From the NCBI RefSeq assembly GCF_007994135.1, contig NZ_VLKF01000001.1, forward strand, positions 372,001 to 436,000: a DNA stretch of 64,000 nt, in the 5' to 3' direction. The first letter of the stretch is position 1. The number at the start of each line of letters is the position of its first letter. The notes beneath the pieces were generated by a model. The model worked only from the letters and a program-made list of their open reading frames with translations. It was not told where the DNA came from and made no database searches. Of this stretch, positions 33,782 through 41,722 are shown one piece after another. The position numbers and the translations under genes were made by a program. This DNA is from Modestobacter roseus. Its GTDB lineage: Bacteria; Actinomycetota; Actinomycetes; Mycobacteriales; Geodermatophilaceae.

Positions 33782-34930
33782 TTGGACCCGCTGGACCTCG
33801 CCCGACTCGACGACGACGGGTCGATGCGCCGCAGTCGCATCGACACCCTCGGCGGCTCGCCCGCCGGCCCGTCGACCGCGAGCCCCGAGGTGCTCCCGGA
33901 GGCGCCCGTCCTCCGGCTCGTCCGCACCGACGCCGCGGCCCCCGTCCCGGCCTCGCTCGAGCTGGTGGCCCTGGGCTCCGCGCTGGAGGTCTCCGCGGCC
34001 TCGCTCGCCGCCGGCTGGCCGCTCCCCGTCCAGCCCGCCCGCCGGTCGTCCGGCGCGACCGGGTCCAGCGACTGGCCGCTCCCGGTGGAGGCCGCCGACG
34101 ACGCAGCCGCCGAGCGGTTCGTCGACGCCGTGGCCGGCGGGCGCCGGTCGGAGTCCACGCCGCACGCGGTCGTCGCCGCCGTCGCGGCCGGCCGGGGCGC
34201 CCGTCACCGGCGCCCGGTGGAGTCCTCCCGCCGTCCCTCGCGCTACCTGGCCGCCGCCATGGTCGGCGCGGCCGGTCTCGCCCTCACGTCGGCCGGTGCG
34301 CACACCGCCGCGCCCGCGCACGCCGCGGAGCCGGTCAGCATCGCCGAGGAGCTCGGCCTCGAGGAGCCCGGCCGGCCCACGCTCAGCGGCCAGGCCGCCA
34401 CCTCCCGGTTGCGGGACCTGGTCGCCACCCGCGCCGAGCGGGAGGATGCCCAGGTCGCCGCCGCCCAGGCGCAGGCCGAGGCCGACCAGGTCGCCGCCGA
34501 GGCCGCCGCGGCCGCCGCGGCCGAGGCGGCCCGCCCCAAGGCCGTGCTGCCCGTGCAGGGGGCCCGGCTGACCAGCGGGTTCGGCTACCGGTGGGGCACG
34601 CTGCACGCCGGCGTCGACTTCGCCGCACCGCTCGGCACCCCCGAGTACGCCGTGATGGACGGCGTCGTGCTCCAGGCCGGGCCGGCGAGCGGGTACGGGC
34701 TCGCGGTCTACATCCAGCACCCCGACGGCGACGTCACGGTCTACGGCCACATGCAGGAGATCCTGGTCGCCGAAGGCCAGACCGTCCGGGCCGGCGACAC
34801 GATCGCGCTGCTCGGCAACACCGGTCAGTCGACCGGGCCGCACCTGCACTTCGAGGTGCACCGCGGTGGCCTGGACGGGGAGAAGGTCGACCCGCTGCCC
34901 TGGCTGCGGGACCGCGGCGTCGACGTCTGA
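33782..34930 (+). CDS. M23 family metallopeptidase with membrane-anchored or secreted N-terminus
   Basis: 382 residues if started at TTG 33782; ATG 33824 is an alternative, neither with a good ribosome-binding site. Long acidic, Ala-rich N-terminal cytosolic part (about 150 residues), a hydrophobic helix YLAAAMVGAAGLALTSAG, a coiled Ala/Glu segment, then the LytM domain: SGFGYRWGTLHAGVDFAAP and GPHLHFEVHRGG hold the zinc ligands His, Asp and His. Cuts peptidoglycan crosslinks. The large cytosolic extension is unusual for the family. Hairpin element B follows the stop. Confidence 0.85.
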   Translation: MDPLDLARLDDDGSMRRSRIDTLGGSPAGPSTASPEVLPEAPVLRLVRTDAAAPVPASLELVALGSALEVSAASLAAGWPLPVQPARRSSGATGSSDWPLPVEAADDAAAERFVDAVAGGRRSESTPHAVVAAVAAGRGARHRRPVESSRRPSRYLAAAMVGAAGLALTSAGAHTAAPAHAAEPVSIAEELGLEEPGRPTLSGQAATSRLRDLVATRAEREDAQVAAAQAQAEADQVAAEAAAAAAAEAARPKAVLPVQGARLTSGFGYRWGTLHAGVDFAAPLGTPEYAVMDGVVLQAGPASGYGLAVYIQHPDGDVTVYGHMQEILVAEGQTVRAGDTIALLGNTGQSTGPHLHFEVHRGGLDGEKVDPLPWLRDRGVDV

Positions 34931-34937
34931 CGAAGGA

Positions 34938-34988
34938 CCCCCTCGCCCCCCACGCCTCGCGAGCTCGGCGCGGGTCCCTGCGAGGGGG
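34938..34988 (+). repeat. intergenic hairpin element, copy B
   Basis: Outer stem CCCCCTCGC (34938-34946) / GCGAGGGGG (34980-34988), perfect 9 bp, preceded by TGACGAAGGA at the stop codon. Interior has CTCGCGAGCTCGGCGCGG. Confidence 0.8.
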
Positions 34989-35076
34989 CCGTTCCAGTAC
35001 GTCACCTGCTCGGGGCGAGCCTCTGGACGGGGCCGTCGCGGCGGGTCCCTGCGAGGGGGCCGTTCCGGCACGTCAC
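34970..35076. repeat. 36-bp direct repeat with hairpin-family inset
   Basis: The 36 bp starting GCGGGTCCCTGCGAGGGGGC at 34970 recur at 35041 with two mismatches. Between them lies GCTCGGGGCGAGCCTCTGGA, which with flanks (28 bp) also occurs in hairpin copy C at 41599. So two versions of the element have recombined here. Confidence 0.8.
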
Positions 35077-35102
35077 CCGACCGGTGCTGGCGCGAACGGC
35101 TG

Positions 35103-35122
35103 ACATGCGGAATGGTGCATGT
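35103..35122. promoter_or_regulatory. 20-bp dyad, possible metal-regulator operator
   Basis: ACATGC-N8-GCATGT, 30 bp before the CDF transporter. Dyads of this shape and position are typical of ArsR/SmtB-type metal sensors; no such gene lies in the window. Confidence 0.45.
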
Positions 35123-35151
35123 GAGCAGTTCGGTCGGCCAGGAGGACGTTG

Positions 35152-36087
35152 ATGGGGCACGGGCACAGCCACGGGCACGCCCACGGGCACGCAGGGGGCA
35201 CGGTGTCGGCGGCCCACCGCGGCCGGCTGGCGCTGGTCCTGGTGCTCACCGGCAGCGTCTTCGTCGTCGAGGTCGTCGGCGCGCTGCTCTCCGGGTCGCT
35301 CGCCCTGCTGGCCGACGCCGCCCACATGGCCACCGACGCCCTCGGCATCGGCATGGCGCTGACGGCGGTCACCCTGGCCCAGCGGCCGGCGCGCGGTCGC
35401 CGCACCTTCGGCCTGCAGCGGATCGAGGTGCTGGCCGCCGTCGCCAACGGCCTGCTCCTGCTGCTCGTCGGTGGCTACGTCGTCGTGGAGGCGGTGCGCC
35501 GGATCGGCGACCCGCCGGAGATCCACGCGGGCTGGATGCTCGGCGTCGCCCTGCTGGGCCTGCTGGTCAACCTGGGGTCGCTCGCGCTGCTGCGCCGCGG
35601 CCAGTCGGAGTCGCTGAACACCCGCGGCGCCTACCTCGAGGTGCTCGGCGACGCGCTCGGGTCGGTCGCGGTCATCGTCGCCGGCGTCGTCATCTGGACC
35701 ACCGGCTGGACCGGCGCGGACGTCGTCGCCTCCTTCGCCGTCGGCGCGCTGGTGCTGCCGCGCGCCTGGTCGCTGCTCCGCGAGGCGCTGGACGTGCTGC
35801 TGGAGGCCGCCCCGCGGGGCGTCGACCTGGACCAGGTGCGCACCCACGTGCTGGGCGTGCCCGGCGTGCTGGAGGTCCACGACCTGCACGCCTGGACGAT
35901 CACCTCCGGCCTGCCGGTGCTCTCCGCCCACGTCGTCGTCACCGACGACGCGCTGGCCGACGGGCACGGCGGACGGGTGCTCGATGCCCTGTGTGCCTGC
36001 CTGGGTGACCACTTCGACCTCGAGCACTGCACCTTCCAGCTGGAGGCCGCCGGGCACGCCGACCACGAGGCGCCCGTCCACGAATGA
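35152..36087 (+). CDS. cation diffusion facilitator (zinc/cobalt exporter)
   Basis: 311 residues, ATG 35152 with AGGAGG upstream. His-rich start GHGHSHGHAHGHAGG, six transmembrane segments, ADAAHMATDALG holding the Asp/His metal site of helix 2 and GDALGSVAVIV that of helix 5, then a cytoplasmic domain with VHDLHAWTI. Exports Zn2+, Co2+ or Cd2+ in exchange for protons. The His-rich tail probably buffers metal. A 20-bp dyad in the promoter hints at a metal-sensing repressor. Confidence 0.92.
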   Translation: MGHGHSHGHAHGHAGGTVSAAHRGRLALVLVLTGSVFVVEVVGALLSGSLALLADAAHMATDALGIGMALTAVTLAQRPARGRRTFGLQRIEVLAAVANGLLLLLVGGYVVVEAVRRIGDPPEIHAGWMLGVALLGLLVNLGSLALLRRGQSESLNTRGAYLEVLGDALGSVAVIVAGVVIWTTGWTGADVVASFAVGALVLPRAWSLLREALDVLLEAAPRGVDLDQVRTHVLGVPGVLEVHDLHAWTITSGLPVLSAHVVVTDDALADGHGGRVLDALCACLGDHFDLEHCTFQLEAAGHADHEAPVHE

Positions 36088-36128
36088 CGGCGGCGCCCGC
36101 CTCCCCGGAGGGAGACGGGCGCCGTCGT
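36087..36128. terminator. bidirectional terminator
   Basis: 13-bp stem ACGGCGGCGCCCG / CGGGCGCCGTCGT with one wobble pair and an inner CTCC/GGAG, between convergent genes. Confidence 0.7.
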
Positions 36129-36144
36129 GGATCGCGCCGGGGCG

Positions 36145-37692
36145 TCAGCCGGCGTGGACGATCGTCTCCGGCCCGGTGGGCAGGTCCTCCTTAGTGGCCT
36201 TGATCAGCACCGCGGAGACCAGCGCGCCGACGACCAGGAGCACCGAGGCCCAGGTGAAGGCCGTGGTGTAGCCCTCGACCTGCGCGGCCAGGCCGACACC
36301 GGGGTCGGCCGGGTCCTGCCCGGCGGCGACCGCGTCGGTGACGGCCGCGGTGATCGCACCCACCGACAGCGTCGCCAGGAGCGCCGTGCCGATCGAGGCG
36401 CCCACCTGCTGCGTCGCGTTCAGCAGCGCGCTCGCCGCGCCGGCGTCGTGCTCCCCGGCGCCGACCAGCGCCAGGTTGGACAGCGGCACGAAGGTGAACC
36501 CGAGGCCCAGGCCCAGCAGCAGCTGGCCGGGGAAGGCCAGCGCCCAGAACGAGGTGTCCACGCCCAGGAAGGACATGGTGAACAGCCCGGCGGCGGCGAG
36601 CAGGCCCCCGAGCACCATCAGCGGCTTCGGCCCGACCCGCGGCACGAGGCCACTGGCTGCGCCGGCCGAGATGAGCACGCCCAGCGTCGTCGGCAGCGAG
36701 GCGAAACCCGCCGCGACCGGGGTGTAGAGGAGCACCTGCTGGAAGTACAGGCTCAGGAAGAAGAACGCGCCGATGAGCCCGGCACCGACCAGGGTCGAGG
36801 TGAGGAAGGCGCCGCCGCGGTTGCGGTCGAGCACCAGCCGCATGGGCAGCAGCGGGTTGCGCACCCGGAGCTCCAGGACGACGAACGCGGCGACGAGCAC
36901 CACGCCGACGGCGATGAAGGTCAGCGCCGGACCGTTCGTCCAGCCGCTCTCGGTGCTGCCGGTGTCGGCGTTGGTCTGGGCGGCCTCGGCCACCCGGGTG
37001 AAGCCGTACACGAAGGAGGCCAGGCCGAGGGTGATCAGCACGGCGCCGGGGATGTCGTAGCTGGTCTCACCGGGCGCCTTGCTCTCCGGGACGACCGGGA
37101 TCGCCGCGACGATGGCGATGATCGCCACCGGCACGTTCACCCAGAAGCACCAGCGCCAGTCGGCGTACTCGGTCAGGACGCCGCCGAGCAGCAGGCCGAC
37201 GGCGGAACCACCACCGGCGATCGCGCCGTAGACGGCGAAGGCCTTGGCGCGCTCCTTGGCGTCGGTGAACAGCACCGTGATCAGCGCCAGCGAGGCCGGG
37301 GCGAGCAGGGCGCCGAAGGCACCCTGCAGGGCGCGGGCGGCGAACAGCAGCTCCTCGTTGGGTGCGAAACCGCCCAGGGCGGAGGCGACCGCGAAGCCGG
37401 CGGCGCCGACCAGGTAGGTCCGCTTGCGGCCCCAGAAGTCGGCGATCCGGCCACCGAGCAGCAGGAAGCCGCCGAAGGTCAGGGTGTAGGCGGTGACGAT
37501 CCACTGCTGTGACGCCGGGCTGATGTCCAGGTCGGTGGAGACCGCGGGCAGCGCGATGTTCACGATCGTCGCGTCGAGGATGACCATCAACACGGTCACC
37601 GCGACGACCGCGAGGGCGAGCCACCGCTTCGGGTAGGGCTCGGAGTACGGGGTGGTCCCCACGTCCGCGGAAGTGGGGGAGGGGTCGCTCAC
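36145..37692 (-). CDS. EmrB/QacA-family 14-TM MFS exporter
   Basis: 515 residues, GTG 37692. MVILDATIVNIALP in helix 1 and GGRIADFWGRKR in loop 2-3 define the DHA2 group; 14 hydrophobic segments with an extra pair in the middle. Proton-driven export of lipophilic cations or drugs. The tail KATKEDLPTGPETIVHAG is soluble. No TetR regulator is adjacent, and it is divergent from a phosphoesterase. Confidence 0.9.
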   Translation of the reverse strand: MSDPSPTSADVGTTPYSEPYPKRWLALAVVAVTVLMVILDATIVNIALPAVSTDLDISPASQQWIVTAYTLTFGGFLLLGGRIADFWGRKRTYLVGAAGFAVASALGGFAPNEELLFAARALQGAFGALLAPASLALITVLFTDAKERAKAFAVYGAIAGGGSAVGLLLGGVLTEYADWRWCFWVNVPVAIIAIVAAIPVVPESKAPGETSYDIPGAVLITLGLASFVYGFTRVAEAAQTNADTGSTESGWTNGPALTFIAVGVVLVAAFVVLELRVRNPLLPMRLVLDRNRGGAFLTSTLVGAGLIGAFFFLSLYFQQVLLYTPVAAGFASLPTTLGVLISAGAASGLVPRVGPKPLMVLGGLLAAAGLFTMSFLGVDTSFWALAFPGQLLLGLGLGFTFVPLSNLALVGAGEHDAGAASALLNATQQVGASIGTALLATLSVGAITAAVTDAVAAGQDPADPGVGLAAQVEGYTTAFTWASVLLVVGALVSAVLIKATKEDLPTGPETIVHAG

Positions 37693-37770
37693 GTCGTCGT
37701 CCTCAATCGTTCGTGCGGTCCGGCCGATGCGTCGGCCGGAGGGAAGGTAGCGAGCTGCGACGATGCAGTC

Positions 37771-38286
37771 GTGGCGATTTCCGTGGTGTTCATCTCGGAC
37801 ACCCACGTCCCGAAGCGCGCACGTGACCTGCCTCATTCCCTGTGGGCGGAAATCGAGGCGGCCGACGTGGTCGTGCACGCCGGCGACTGGGTGGACGTGG
37901 CCCTCCTGGACGAGCTCGAGCGCCGCGCACGGCGGCTGGTGGGCGTGCACGGCAACAACGACCACGGTGTGCTGCGCGAGCGGCTGCCGGAGGTGGCCCG
38001 CGTCGAGCTGGCGGGGGTCCGCCTCGCCGTCGTGCACGAGACCGGCGACGCGAAGGGCCGGGAACGCCGCTGCGCCGACCGCTTCCCCGACGTCGACGTG
38101 CTGGTCTTCGGGCACAGCCACATCCCCTGGGACACCACGGCCGACACCGGCCTGCGGCTGCTCAACCCCGGCTCGCCCACCGACCGCCGGCGGCAGCCGC
38201 ACGCCACGTACGTCACCGCGGTCGCCGACGGCGGCCGGCTGACCGACGTCGTGCTGCACCGGCTCCCGCCGCGGACCCCGGCGTGA
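37771..38286 (+). CDS. YfcE-family metallophosphoesterase
   Basis: 171 residues. FISDTHVP, VHAGDWVD, GVHGNNDH, VHETG and FGHSHIP form the five metal motifs of YfcE-like phosphodiesterases (Mn2+-dependent). Start GTG 37771 has a CANNNT-like hexamer (GACGAT) six bases upstream and no ribosome-binding site. The RlmA-like methyltransferase overlaps its stop (GTGA). Physiological substrate unknown. Confidence 0.88.
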   Translation: MAISVVFISDTHVPKRARDLPHSLWAEIEAADVVVHAGDWVDVALLDELERRARRLVGVHGNNDHGVLRERLPEVARVELAGVRLAVVHETGDAKGRERRCADRFPDVDVLVFGHSHIPWDTTADTGLRLLNPGSPTDRRRQPHATYVTAVADGGRLTDVVLHRLPPRTPA

Positions 38287-39179
38287 CGCGCCCGCTCCCG
38301 CCCGCCGCGGTGGCGGTGCTGGCCTGCCCGGTGTGCGGCGCCGCCCTGCACGAGCAGCCGGCCGGGCTCGGCTGCGCCGACGGTCACGCGTTCGACCGCG
38401 CCCGCCAGGGGCACGTCACGCTGCTGCCGGCCGGTGGCTCCCCCCATGCCGGGGACTCGGCCGCGATGGTGGCCGACCGCGCCGAGTTCCTCGCCGCCGG
38501 CCACTACGCCGGGATCACCGCGGCGCTGGCTCGGGCCGCCCTGGACGGCCCGCCGGTCCGCACCCTGCTGGACGCCGGCGGTGGCACCGGCGCGCACCTG
38601 GCGGGGGTGCTGGAGCGGGCCCCGGGCGCCGTCGGGGTGGTGCTGGACGCCTCGCGGTACGCCGCCCGCCGGGCCGCCCGCGCCCACCCGCAGGCGATGG
38701 CGGTCGTGGCCGACAGCTGGTCGCGGTGGCCGGTGCGCGATGCGGCGGTCGACCGGGTGCTGGTGGTCTTCGCCCCGCGCAACGGTGCGGAGACGGCCCG
38801 CGTGCTGCGCCCCGGTGGCCGCCTCGTGGTGGTCACGCCGGCCGCCGAGCACCTGGCGTCGCTGGTCGGACCGCTCGGGCTGCTCACCGTCGACCCGGCG
38901 AAGGCCGACCGGCTGGCGGCCGCGCTCGAGCCCCACCTGGCGCCGGTCGCGGCGGTGCGGCACCGGGAGGAGCTGCTGCTCGACCACGCCGCGGTCCGCA
39001 CGCTGGTCGGGATGGGGCCGCACGCGCGGCACCTGGCGCCCGGGGAGCTCGCCGCCCGGGTGGCCGCGCTGCCCGAGCCGGTGCGGGTGCCGGTGGCCGT
39101 CGACGTCACCAGCTGGACCGCGGTCGGCCCCCCGGCACACGACGAGGGCCCGGCCAGCGTGGCCGGGCCCTCGTCGTGA
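38283..39179 (+). CDS. RlmA-type 23S rRNA guanine methyltransferase
   Basis: 298 residues. N-terminal zinc finger LACPVCGAALHEQPAGLGC with Cys-x2-Cys and, later, CADGHAFD for Cys/His, then DRARQGHVTLL and the SAM motif LLDAGGGTGAHL. Matches RlmA/TlrB, which methylate N1 of G745/G748 of 23S rRNA (RlmAII type in Gram-positives). The last codons (HDEGPASVAGPSS) are encoded by an 18-bp-stem hairpin, so the C-terminus is written by the terminator. Translationally coupled to the phosphoesterase. Confidence 0.82.
   Translation: MTRPLPPAAVAVLACPVCGAALHEQPAGLGCADGHAFDRARQGHVTLLPAGGSPHAGDSAAMVADRAEFLAAGHYAGITAALARAALDGPPVRTLLDAGGGTGAHLAGVLERAPGAVGVVLDASRYAARRAARAHPQAMAVVADSWSRWPVRDAAVDRVLVVFAPRNGAETARVLRPGGRLVVVTPAAEHLASLVGPLGLLTVDPAKADRLAAALEPHLAPVAAVRHREELLLDHAAVRTLVGMGPHARHLAPGELAARVAALPEPVRVPVAVDVTSWTAVGPPAHDEGPASVAGPSS
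39139..39177 (+). terminator. terminator overlapping the coding end, 18-bp stem
   Basis: ACGACGAGGGCCCGGCCA, loop GCG, and the exact complement ending at the T of the TGA stop codon (39177-39179). It lies in the last 13 codons of the gene. Confidence 0.85.
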
Positions 39180-39209
39180 GGTGGTGCTGTCCGCTGACGC
39201 GGACGGGCG

Positions 39210-39488
39210 TCAGCGGGTGACGCGGCGGTTCTTGCTGGTGGCGGCGACGTAGATGCCGAGCACCACGATGGCACCGATGATCGAGCCGATCCAGCCGGCG
39301 GTGCCGAACGAGAACTCGCCGTCGAAGATCAGGCTGCCGAGCAGGTTGCCGACGAACGACCCGATGACGCCGAGCACCACGGTGGCGACGAGCCCCATCG
39401 ACTGCTTGCCGGGGATGACCGCGCGGGCGATGAAGCCGGCGACGGCGCCGATGACGATCAGGACGATGATGTTCCAGAGAACGTCCAC
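39210..39488 (-). CDS. GlsB/YeaQ/YmgE-family stress membrane protein
   Basis: 92 residues, GTG start. Three hydrophobic helices (IIVLIVIGAVAGFIARAV; MGLVATVVLGVIGSFVGNLL; WIGSIIGAIVVLGIYVA) with GGxxG-like glycine packing and the IPGKQ loop of transglycosylase-associated proteins. In enterics the family responds to stress; here a SigF-like promoter candidate precedes it. Convergent to the RlmA-like gene. Confidence 0.88.
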   Translation of the reverse strand: MDVLWNIIVLIVIGAVAGFIARAVIPGKQSMGLVATVVLGVIGSFVGNLLGSLIFDGEFSFGTAGWIGSIIGAIVVLGIYVAATSKNRRVTR

Positions 39489-39552
39489 GTGAGCCTCCTA
39501 CGCAGGACGGGGGGATCCCGTCTGCGCTGGGCTGTCCAGCGCAAGATCATCG

Positions 39553-39579
39553 ATGCCCGCGGCGCCCGACCGTGAAACC
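39553..39579 (-). promoter_or_regulatory. SigF/SigB-like stress promoter candidate
   Basis: Minus strand GGTTT (39579-39575), 16-bp spacer, GGGCAT (39558-39553), about 65 bp before the GlsB-like start. Same class as the element at 13004-13031. Confidence 0.45.
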
Positions 39580-39601
39580 AGTACCGCGGCGTCTCGCACG
39601 G

Positions 39602-39621
39602 GTTCCCCCGATCGGGGGAAC
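39602..39621. promoter_or_regulatory. perfect 20-bp palindrome
   Basis: GTTCCCCCGATCGGGGGAAC, centred between divergent genes; could be an operator for either promoter or a hairpin in a leader. Confidence 0.6.
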
Positions 39622-39788
39622 GTCCCTGTCCGCCCGGCGTGTCTCGCCGCTGACCAGCGGGGATCCCGAGGCCTCCGGCGGCGGGCGCCGCCGGTGCCGC
39701 TCGGCACCGCCCCGCACCGGGGACGCGGGCCGCCGCGGCACGCCGCACCGAGTCCCTCTCCGGTCGCGTCCGCCGTACGGCGACCGTC

Positions 39789-39794
39789 TAAGCT
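39789..39794 (+). promoter_or_regulatory. -10 element of a leaderless ctaD promoter
   Basis: TAAGCT ends six bases before GTG 39801 and there is no ribosome-binding site in between. Confidence 0.45.
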
Positions 39795-39800
39795 CCGAGC

Positions 39801-41567
39801 GTGACGATCGCACCCGCCCCGATCGTGAGCCGGCCCAGTCCGGCCCACGAGGCCGAGAAGGGGTCGCGGCTCCTGGGTCTGCTGCGCACCACCGACCACA
39901 AGACCATCGGCCTGATGTACACCGTCACGGCGTTCATCTGGTTCTTCGTCGGTGGTTTCATGGCGCTGCTGATGCGCGGCGAGCTGGCCCGGCCCGAGCT
40001 GCAGTTCCTCTCGCCCGAGCAGTACAACCAGCTGGTCACGATGCACGGCACGATCATGCTGCTGTTCTTCGCGACGCCGATGTTCTTCGCCTTCGCGAAC
40101 CTGATCATGCCGCTCCAGCTGGGCGCCCCGGACGTCGCCTTCCCGCGGTTGAACGCCTTCTCCTTCTGGCTGTTCCTGTTCGGGTCGACGCTCGCCGTCT
40201 CCGGCTTCCTGACCCCGGGTGGCGCCGCCGACTTCGGCTGGTACGCCTACACCCCGCTGTCGACCGGTGCGCACAGCCCGGGCGCCGGCGGTGACCTGTG
40301 GATCGCCGGCCTCGCGGTCAGCGGGCTGGGCACCATCCTCGGTGCGGTCAACTTCATCGCCAGCATCGTCTGCCTCCGCGCGCCGGGGCTGACGATGTTC
40401 CGGATGCCGATCTTCGTGTGGGGTGCGCTGACCACCAGCATCCTGATCCTGCTCGCCTTCCCGATCCTGACCGCCGCGCTGTTCGCGCTGCTGGCCGATC
40501 GGCACCTGGGTGCACAGGTCTACGCGCCGGAGAACGGCGGGCCGATGCTGTGGCAGCACCTGTTCTGGTTCTTCGGCCACCCCGAGGTCTACATCATCGC
40601 GCTGCCGTTCTTCTCGATCATCAGCGAGGTCATCCCGGTGTTCAGCCGGAAGCCGCTGTTCGGGTACAAGGGCATGATCTTCGCCCTGATCGGCATCACC
40701 GCCCTGTCGCTGGCGGTCTGGGCGCACCACATGTTCGCCACCGGCGCGGTGCTGCTGCCGTTCTTCGCCTTCCTGACGTACCTGATCGCCATCCCGACCG
40801 GCATCAAGTTCTTCAACTGGATCGGCACCATGTGGCGGGGCCAGATCACCTTCGAGACGCCGATGCTGTTCTCGGTGGGCTTCCTGATCACCTTCCTGCT
40901 CGGTGGCCTGACCGGTGTGCTGCTGGCCAGCCCGCCGCTGGACTGGCACGTCAACGACAGCTACTTCGTCGTCGCCCACTTCCACTACGTGGTCTTCGGC
41001 ACCGTGGTGTTCGCCGCCTACGCGGGCCTGTACTTCTGGTTCCCGAAGATGTGCGGCCGGATGATGGACGAGCGGATCGGCAAGCTGCACTTCTGGCTGA
41101 CCTTCATCGGCTTCCACGCCACGTTCCTCATCCAGCACTGGCTGGGCAACGCGGGCATGCCGCGCCGGTACGCCGACTACCTCGGCACCGACGCCGGCGG
41201 CGACTTCACCTGGATGCACACGGTCTCCACGATCGGTTCGTTCATCCTCGGCGCCTCGGTGATCCCGTTCGTCTACAACGTCGTCAAGTCGTGGAAGCAC
41301 GGCCGGCTGGCGCTGCGCGACGACCCCTGGGGTCACGGCAACTCGCTGGAGTGGGCGACGTCCTCCCCGCCGCCGCGGCACAACTTCGTCGAGATCCCGC
41401 GGATCCGCTCCGAGCGCCCGGCGTTCGAGCTGCACTACCCGCACCTGCTCAAGCAGCTCGAGGACGAGAAGCACGCCGGCAAGCGGCACGAGCCGTACGG
41501 CGGGGTCAGCAACATGGGCCTCACCGGCGGCAGCCGGAGCGGCGAGCGCGACTCCGACTTCACCTGA
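39801..41567 (+). CDS. ctaD: cytochrome c oxidase subunit I (aa3 type)
   Basis: 588 residues, about twelve membrane helices. HGTIMLLFF gives a heme ligand, [11 protein letters not shown] the copper His crosslinked to Tyr, [10 protein letters not shown] the two further copper His, and [12 protein letters not shown] the heme a3 and a ligands. Catalytic subunit of the aa3 oxidase in the bcc-aa3 supercomplex; other subunits are elsewhere. The order ctaD-serB is kept from mycobacteria (Rv3043c-Rv3042c). Probably leaderless. Followed by hairpin element C. Confidence 0.96.
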   Translation: MTIAPAPIVSRPSPAHEAEKGSRLLGLLRTTDHKTIGLMYTVTAFIWFFVGGFMALLMRGELARPELQFLSPEQYNQLVTMHGTIMLLFFATPMFFAFANLIMPLQLGAPDVAFPRLNAFSFWLFLFGSTLAVSGFLTPGGAADFGWYAYTPLSTGAHSPGAGGDLWIAGLAVSGLGTILGAVNFIASIVCLRAPGLTMFRMPIFVWGALTTSILILLAFPILTAALFALLADRHLGAQVYAPENGGPMLWQHLFWFFGHPEVYIIALPFFSIISEVIPVFSRKPLFGYKGMIFALIGITALSLAVWAHHMFATGAVLLPFFAFLTYLIAIPTGIKFFNWIGTMWRGQITFETPMLFSVGFLITFLLGGLTGVLLASPPLDWHVNDSYFVVAHFHYVVFGTVVFAAYAGLYFWFPKMCGRMMDERIGKLHFWLTFIGFHATFLIQHWLGNAGMPRRYADYLGTDAGGDFTWMHTVSTIGSFILGASVIPFVYNVVKSWKHGRLALRDDPWGHGNSLEWATSSPPPRHNFVEIPRIRSERPAFELHYPHLLKQLEDEKHAGKRHEPYGGVSNMGLTGGSRSGERDSDFT

Positions 41568-41574
41568 TCAAGGA

Positions 41575-41623
41575 CCCCGTCCTCCTCACCCCTCGCACGC
41601 TCGGGGCGAGCCTCTGGACGGGG
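41575..41623 (+). repeat. intergenic hairpin element, copy C
   Basis: Outer stem CCCCGTCC (41575-41582) / GGACGGGG (41616-41623), perfect 8 bp, beginning 8 bp after the ctaD stop. Inner CTCGC / GCGAG. Shares 28 bp of its right half with 35008-35035. Confidence 0.8.
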
Positions 41624-41631
41624 CCGACCTC

Positions 41632-41671
41632 GACGACGCCCCGTCGGCCACCCGGCCGACGGGGCGTCGTC
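41632..41671 (+). terminator. intrinsic terminator, 18-bp stem
   Basis: GACGACGCCCCGTCGGCC, loop ACCC and exact complement. Lies between ctaD and serB, right after hairpin element C, so the two genes are probably not co-transcribed. Confidence 0.8.
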
Positions 41672-41722
41672 GTACCCGGGGGAGCGCGCAGCGCGCCCGG
41701 CGGCATCCGGCACGATGGCCCG

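Larger units (their letters stand above)
39489..39800. other. divergent intergenic region (312 bp)
   Basis: Between the GlsB-like gene (-) and ctaD (+). Holds a SigF-like promoter for the left gene, a perfect 20-bp palindrome at 39602-39621 and the leaderless -10 of ctaD. Otherwise GC-rich with short repeats; no coding frame I trust. Confidence 0.65.
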
